A stretch of DNA of 64,000 bases, from assembly GCA_009768925.2 (NCBI GenBank), contig VHIT02000030.1, positions 62,001-126,000 of the forward strand, in the 5' to 3' direction. The position numbers were made by a program, and so were the translations under genes. Shown piece after piece: positions 59,993 to 64,000 of the stretch; the first letter of the stretch is position 1, and each line of letters opens with the position of its first letter. A model generated the notes under the pieces. It searched no databases, had not been told where the DNA came from, and saw only the letters and a program-made list of their open reading frames with translations. The DNA is from Cryptosporidium bovis (lineage: Eukaryota; Apicomplexa; Conoidasida; Eucoccidiorida; Cryptosporidiidae).

Positions 59993-61213
59993 TTACTCAT
60001 TTTGATTCATTCCACTCTCTGGATCAACATCATAGTCGTCAATGTGTTCGAGATCTTGAGAATTAATGTTGTGATCAACTTCTGATTCCTGATCACCTTC
60101 ATAACCATTAGAGCTGCCTTGCATATTCATGTCTCTCATTGGTGGGTCCACCATTTGTGAATCAGCGTCATCATGAACGTCATTAAATGCAATAGTTTCA
60201 TTCTTTTGTTGATTACGACGGCTGTTATGATGTCTCCTATGACCAGATCCTGAATGCTTCTTCTTATCATTATTAATTATATCTACCATAGACATTGTTC
60301 TACTCGTAATAACAAGTAAAAATGATGTAATGCTAAATAAATTAATGTCGCATTCAAAGAATATTGAACCAAATACGAAGAATAGTGCAACAGAAACAAT
60401 CTCAGAAAATCTCCATGGAGCCTGCTGTCCAAGTGTAACTAATTTGTTGGCGATAATATTTTTAACAAATGGAATAGTACCAACGGTAAATAAACACCCT
60501 ATTGAAAGAAGATATTCAGTAAAACCTCTTGAATACAATGAATAGAAAAATTCTGGTTCAAAAATAACAGTTGCAAAGAAGAGTGCAAATACACCGCAGA
60601 ATACCTGAACATTATATAATTTATTCGCATCCCTTTCAGTTATATGTAGTGCTTTCTCCAAACATACTGCTCTGAAGATTGCTGATGAAATTGCATATAA
60701 TATAGAAAGTCCCAATAATGTTGGTGGAACCAAATTTGTATCTAAACAAGCCACTATATAGGACAATGCAGTTATTGTTACTGTTCTAACTGATAATAAG
60801 TTTCTTTGATCACAGAATAAATATCTAAATATATGATGTAATACAACTGCTAACGCCAATATTGATGGGTATACTGCTATTACTGGTGTTGATTTAAGCA
60901 ATACGTTTGCTATTGTAAACATAAGCAAGTAAACTCCAACTGGAACTAAATATTCGCTGAATTTGCTCTGAATTTCATCCTTCACCTTTCTCAAATCACA
61001 ACCTCCCAATACATATGCTAAAATCATTCCGACCAATAACTGAGAAAATGTAACTCCTATAGGGAATGGAATTACATCCAAAAGCAAACGGTACATAATG
61101 AACATGTTACACAAAGTGATAAATATAAACAAACCACTCAGGGAAAGTATTGCGCTGTTCTCATATTTTTCCCTGAGAATTGATAATAAACTTTCTGAAT
61201 TCTGGTTATCCAT
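59993..61213 (-). CDS. Multi-pass membrane protein, DMT / nucleotide-sugar-transporter-like
   Basis: The protein is 406 aa, with about ten predicted membrane segments in residues 20-310. A hydrophilic, His/Asn/Asp-rich tail (about 320-406, HSGSGHRRHHNSRRN) follows. The layout of alternating short loops and 'PFPIGVTFSQLLVGMILAY' near the start resembles the triose-phosphate and nucleotide-sugar transporter group of the drug/metabolite superfamily, where a TM1-TM2 segment reads 'fp.P...t..q'. No signature was decisive and the substrate is unknown. Alternatives are other DMT-type carriers. Cytosolic C-terminal histidines could bind metal, but this is a guess. Confidence 0.65.
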   Translation of the reverse strand: MDNQNSESLLSILREKYENSAILSLSGLFIFITLCNMFIMYRLLLDVIPFPIGVTFSQLLVGMILAYVLGGCDLRKVKDEIQSKFSEYLVPVGVYLLMFTIANVLLKSTPVIAVYPSILALAVVLHHIFRYLFCDQRNLLSVRTVTITALSYIVACLDTNLVPPTLLGLSILYAISSAIFRAVCLEKALHITERDANKLYNVQVFCGVFALFFATVIFEPEFFYSLYSRGFTEYLLSIGCLFTVGTIPFVKNIIANKLVTLGQQAPWRFSEIVSVALFFVFGSIFFECDINLFSITSFLLVITSRTMSMVDIINNDKKKHSGSGHRRHHNSRRNQQKNETIAFNDVHDDADSQMVDPPMRDMNMQGSSNGYEGDQESEVDHNINSQDLEHIDDYDVDPESGMNQNE

Positions 61214-62752
61214 CTTTATGCTCCAATTGTAAAAAAATTCTAAGCTATTGTTTAATTTTAATCTCCTTTTGTACTAAATTAACCCTTATACGTATCTCAA
61301 AAAGAAGAGAATTATCAGGATGCCTTTCTTCAAAACAACTCGCTATCGTTTCTCACTTCTTTGTATACGCTTGTATGTTGTTACATATGAATGTTTCCTG
61401 TATCTCCTCTTTACCGTGTATATTCCCTTCAAATTGCTTTTTTTAGTCTTACTCTATTCAAAGCAAATATGTGGAATATTTTGTATTTTCTTTTTTTTTC
61501 TTATCTGAATCAAAATTATCATTAAAATATGGACATAAGCATCTCTATATTTAATTTAATATTTATATATATGTAATAGACACACCCATATGCTTACACA
61601 ATTTATTTCATATATTTTTAGTCTACCCCATTAAACTACTTCTTCCCACTTAAAGCCATGTATTTTCCCTTTCATGCCTTTTTTTTGTGTGGTCAAAACG
61701 TCATACTTATTATATGTCTCGCACACTTATTTATTATTACTATCTATTTATTATATACTATACTTATTGGTATGAGACGTGAACATATGTCTCAAATCTA
61801 CATGGGACCCCAGAATTACTATCTAACAATAAAGGCCTTTGAGAATTCATTACTGTAGTTGTTTTGTTTTGTTTTCTTAGTATTTTATAGGAAATAATTT
61901 TAAAAATTTAGAGAGGAAAAATGAGAGCACACACTTCAGGGTTAAGGGCGAATAGAGATTTTTGTTGTCAATCTGTCTATATATGCTTTTTCTCACATCT
62001 AGTTGACTATTTAGCACGTTTATATAAGTATCAGCAAGGTCACATATCCATTTCTAACTATATTTTTCTGATCTACTCATTGTATGTTTTTTCACGGTAA
62101 CATATGCACACCTATATTCCTTGTGAATAAGCACATCTGGCGGCTGCATTCCGGATCTAGAGTGTGCTCCCATCTGAGAGTTTTGGCGGGGAAATCCAAA
62201 AGAAAACAAATATGTGAATACATGCGTATTTGGGAGAAGTTTTACTTTGGAAGAGTATGATGCAAGCGAAACGATATTTTGATTGATTTGACTAATGTTG
62301 ATATCCAACGAAATATGGTGAAGACAGTGATATATGTGTGTGCACTGAGTCTAACTTTATTAATTGATAGTAAGTAGACTTTTTTTTTGCAGCTTGGCAA
62401 TTCCTCTCAATACGGGGGTAAGGGGTGCGTGCTTTTCCCCAAGGGGTGTTGTAGTTACTAATTTTCGAATACAAATCGAGGCTCAACTAAAAACTGGTAG
62501 TACCCTGAAGAAATGAAACGAGATTGTAGAAAGATAGTAAACAAAAATGTGCGTTAAATGTATTAATTTATAAGACTAGTACATATAAACTCCCTGAAGG
62601 TCATCTTAGTTAATTTAACTACTCTGGAGAACATTTGTGACATTTATAGCGATAAAAAAATTGGCGGTTAAACGCGATTAATTTAAAGCATTAAGTTAGA
62701 TGTTAAAAAGAAATTGTGAAGTGAAACCACCATTCTTTCGTATATATTTGCT
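61214..62752. other. Long intergenic region between the transporter and CAF-1 p60
   Basis: This is 1.5 kb. An AT-rich left part is followed by a less AT-rich block (about 62100-62460) with TTTTGGCGGGGAAAT at 62181-62195, TTGGCGG at 62661-62667 and a G/C-run (GGGGGTAAGGGG, CCCCAAGGGG) at 62415-62448. No family-like open frame was found. A non-coding transcript is possible. Confidence 0.5.
62181..62195. promoter_or_regulatory. Near-consensus E2F site TTTTGGCGGGGAAAT
   Basis: This closely fits the canonical TTTSGCGSGAAA E2F consensus. It is almost 1 kb upstream of the transporter start codon and 560 bp past the CAF-1 stop, so its target is unclear. Confidence 0.6.
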
Positions 62753-64000
62753 TTAACTGTTCTCATAAGAGATAAGAACAGTAGGATTTATCCTTCTCTT
62801 TATTTTAGATGTAGTATTGTTATCTTTGGTGTTGTTACCATAAATATGGTGATCATTGTTATCTTCTGAACTAATTAAGTTTACCTTGGAGTTGGCATTT
62901 TCAACATCCCGGTATACTCCCTCCTCTGCTCCGCACTCTTTTTCTTCCCTCTCCTTCTCTCTTTTGGTGCTAGTAGTGCTTAAGTTTGATTGTAGAAGAG
63001 TGTGTGGGCCGTGAACCTCTGTGTTCTCACCATCACAGTGACCTTTTGATTGAGGGGATGTTGTATCGGTGTTAACTTTTGTGATAACTGGACCCTCTAA
63101 AACCTGACCAAGCTCGCCATTTTCAAAAAACACAATAGTAATGTATCCATCTGAAGAAGCAACTGCTAATGTGTGCCCATCACTGCTCCAGGAGGCGTCG
63201 TTCATACCCTGAAAATGGAGACCTCTAATAGCAACAATTGGATGAATATGCTGAGTGTCATAAATGTAAATAGTGCCAGCCAATGTTATGACAGAAAAAA
63301 TATACCTCGGCATTATTTCATTTGTTTTTGTTTTGTTTGAAAAAATCCAGCTATCTTGGTTATCTGGAGGAACTATTCTGTAACTCGAGAAAAAATTTTG
63401 TTGATTCGAGGATAAACCGTTTTTGTCTTTTTCATCGTTTTTACTGAGAGGTAAAAATGCAACTTGATTGAATCTAATGGATGATGTTGTACCGTCCGGG
63501 GAAGGTAGCACTGCTGCCGGATAGGAATATTCGTTTCTTAAAAAAACATATGAAACAGGCATTAGTATCTGATTACTGCTTCCAATATCCTTTGAACTTC
63601 CATCTGTACCCACATCTTTTCTATTTTCACCTGACTTACTAATTAAATATTGTCCCGTAGGTACAACAAGTATTTCTCCATTTGGAGACCAATCCAACCT
63701 TCTAAAAAAAGTAGTAGTCGCAGACTCGGCCAGAAACAGACATCTTCTTTTTTGGCCCCCACTATTAGAGTTATTGCTATTGCTAAGTCTAACGTTATTC
63801 GGAGTAGCACAGTCGCCTATTACCAAATCTTGGTTCTCCAAATTCTCCATCTCCAATTGCATTTGTTTGTTCTTAAAGTTGCTTTCTAATGTCTCGTACT
63901 TTATTGTATGGTGCAATTTCCATGACTTTATGTCAGATTTGATGCCTTTGTCTTCGTTTTTGCTCAAATTTTGATTTGGGATATCATCAACCTCCATGTT
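62753..64000 (-). CDS. CHAF1B: Chromatin assembly factor 1 p60 subunit (CAF-1B), C-terminal part
   Basis: At least 414 aa; the frame stays open past the last ATG at 63997 to the window edge, so the 5' end is outside. The WD40 region carries CAF-1 p60 blocks in order: 'FFRRLDWSPNGEILVVPTGQY', 'SYVFLRNEYSYPAAVLP', 'SIRFNQVAFLPL', 'YRIVPPD', 'RYIFSVITLAGTIYIYDTQHIHPI', 'LHFQGMNDASWSSDGHTLAVASSDGYITIV' and 'FFENGELG'. A disordered Ser/Asn/Lys tail ends the protein. CAF-1 deposits H3-H4 behind replication forks with PCNA. The first WD repeats lie beyond the window. HIRA is the nearest alternative, but the 'FFRRL..SP' motif and short tail favour CAF-1 p60. Confidence 0.88.
   Translation of the reverse strand, partial: NMEVDDIPNQNLSKNEDKGIKSDIKSWKLHHTIKYETLESNFKNKQMQLEMENLENQDLVIGDCATPNNVRLSNSNNSNSGGQKRRCLFLAESATTTFFRRLDWSPNGEILVVPTGQYLISKSGENRKDVGTDGSSKDIGSSNQILMPVSYVFLRNEYSYPAAVLPSPDGTTSSIRFNQVAFLPLSKNDEKDKNGLSSNQQNFFSSYRIVPPDNQDSWIFSNKTKTNEIMPRYIFSVITLAGTIYIYDTQHIHPIVAIRGLHFQGMNDASWSSDGHTLAVASSDGYITIVFFENGELGQVLEGPVITKVNTDTTSPQSKGHCDGENTEVHGPHTLLQSNLSTTSTKREKEREEKECGAEEGVYRDVENANSKVNLISSEDNNDHHIYGNNTKDNNTTSKIKRRINPTVLISYENS

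Noticed and set aside
62054-62486. Two short minus-strand frames (84 and 64 codons)
   Set aside because: No domain pattern is evident, they overlap promoter-like motifs, and their composition is not protein-like.

Overview
The window looks like nuclear DNA of an apicomplexan of the genus Cryptosporidium. It is AT-rich, gene-dense and intron-poor. It carries a CCp-type LCCL adhesive protein and a tandem lactate/malate dehydrogenase pair, which is a known Cryptosporidium duplication. It also has many E2F-like GGCGCC promoter motifs, which are characteristic of the genus. From memory of gene order the segment corresponds to part of C. parvum chromosome 7. The species is not assigned here, because that needs an alignment.

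Layout, left to right. 1-17 kb: the 3' end of a Rad21/Rec8-like kleisin open at the left edge; a large secreted CCp/LCCL adhesin; GLE1 (mRNA export); ribosomal protein eL20; a TM9SF/EMP70 membrane protein; the Golgi stacking protein GRASP; an unrecognised conserved-looking protein; and a spliced ATG16-like coiled-coil gene. 18-31 kb: ER BiP (HDEL); an alpha/beta hydrolase; an RBM5/10-like splicing factor; a 2-phosphoglycerate-kinase-like P-loop protein; a secreted Thr-rich protein; and a very small LOTUS-like protein. 31-46 kb: an SHPRH/Rad5-like helicase-ubiquitin ligase; a CDK7/MRK-like kinase; RIO2; CDP-diacylglycerol synthase; and a P5-type ATPase. 46-64 kb: MDH and LDH; a small Gly/Ser-rich protein; an RPAP2/Rtr1 CTD phosphatase; spliced RNA polymerase III subunit RPC11 (RPC10); PPWD1-like WD40-cyclophilin; spliced prefoldin subunit 4; PIG-U; a DMT-like transporter; and the 3' part of CAF-1 p60 open at the right edge.

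Most genes are single-exon housekeeping genes. There is no operon logic. Themes are nuclear RNA metabolism and transcription (GLE1, RBM5-like, Rtr1, RPC11, PPWD1, CDK7-like), chromatin and replication (kleisin, SHPRH-like, CAF-1), and the secretory pathway (BiP, GRASP, TM9SF, PIG-U, CDS). Three genes (ATG16-like, RPC11, prefoldin 4) need short introns of 47-105 nt to be read correctly; I reconstructed these by eye from splice sites, frame and family motifs.

I found no tRNA, rRNA, CRISPR or mobile element. The best candidates for something under-described are: the 86-residue stand-alone LOTUS-like protein; a convincing intron just after the eL20 stop codon followed by an unexplained GC-richer segment; a 1.5-kb E2F-motif-bearing gap at 61.2-62.75 kb; the missing catalytic-loop lysine in the CDK7-like kinase; and a retained ATG16-like protein in an organism without an apicoplast.
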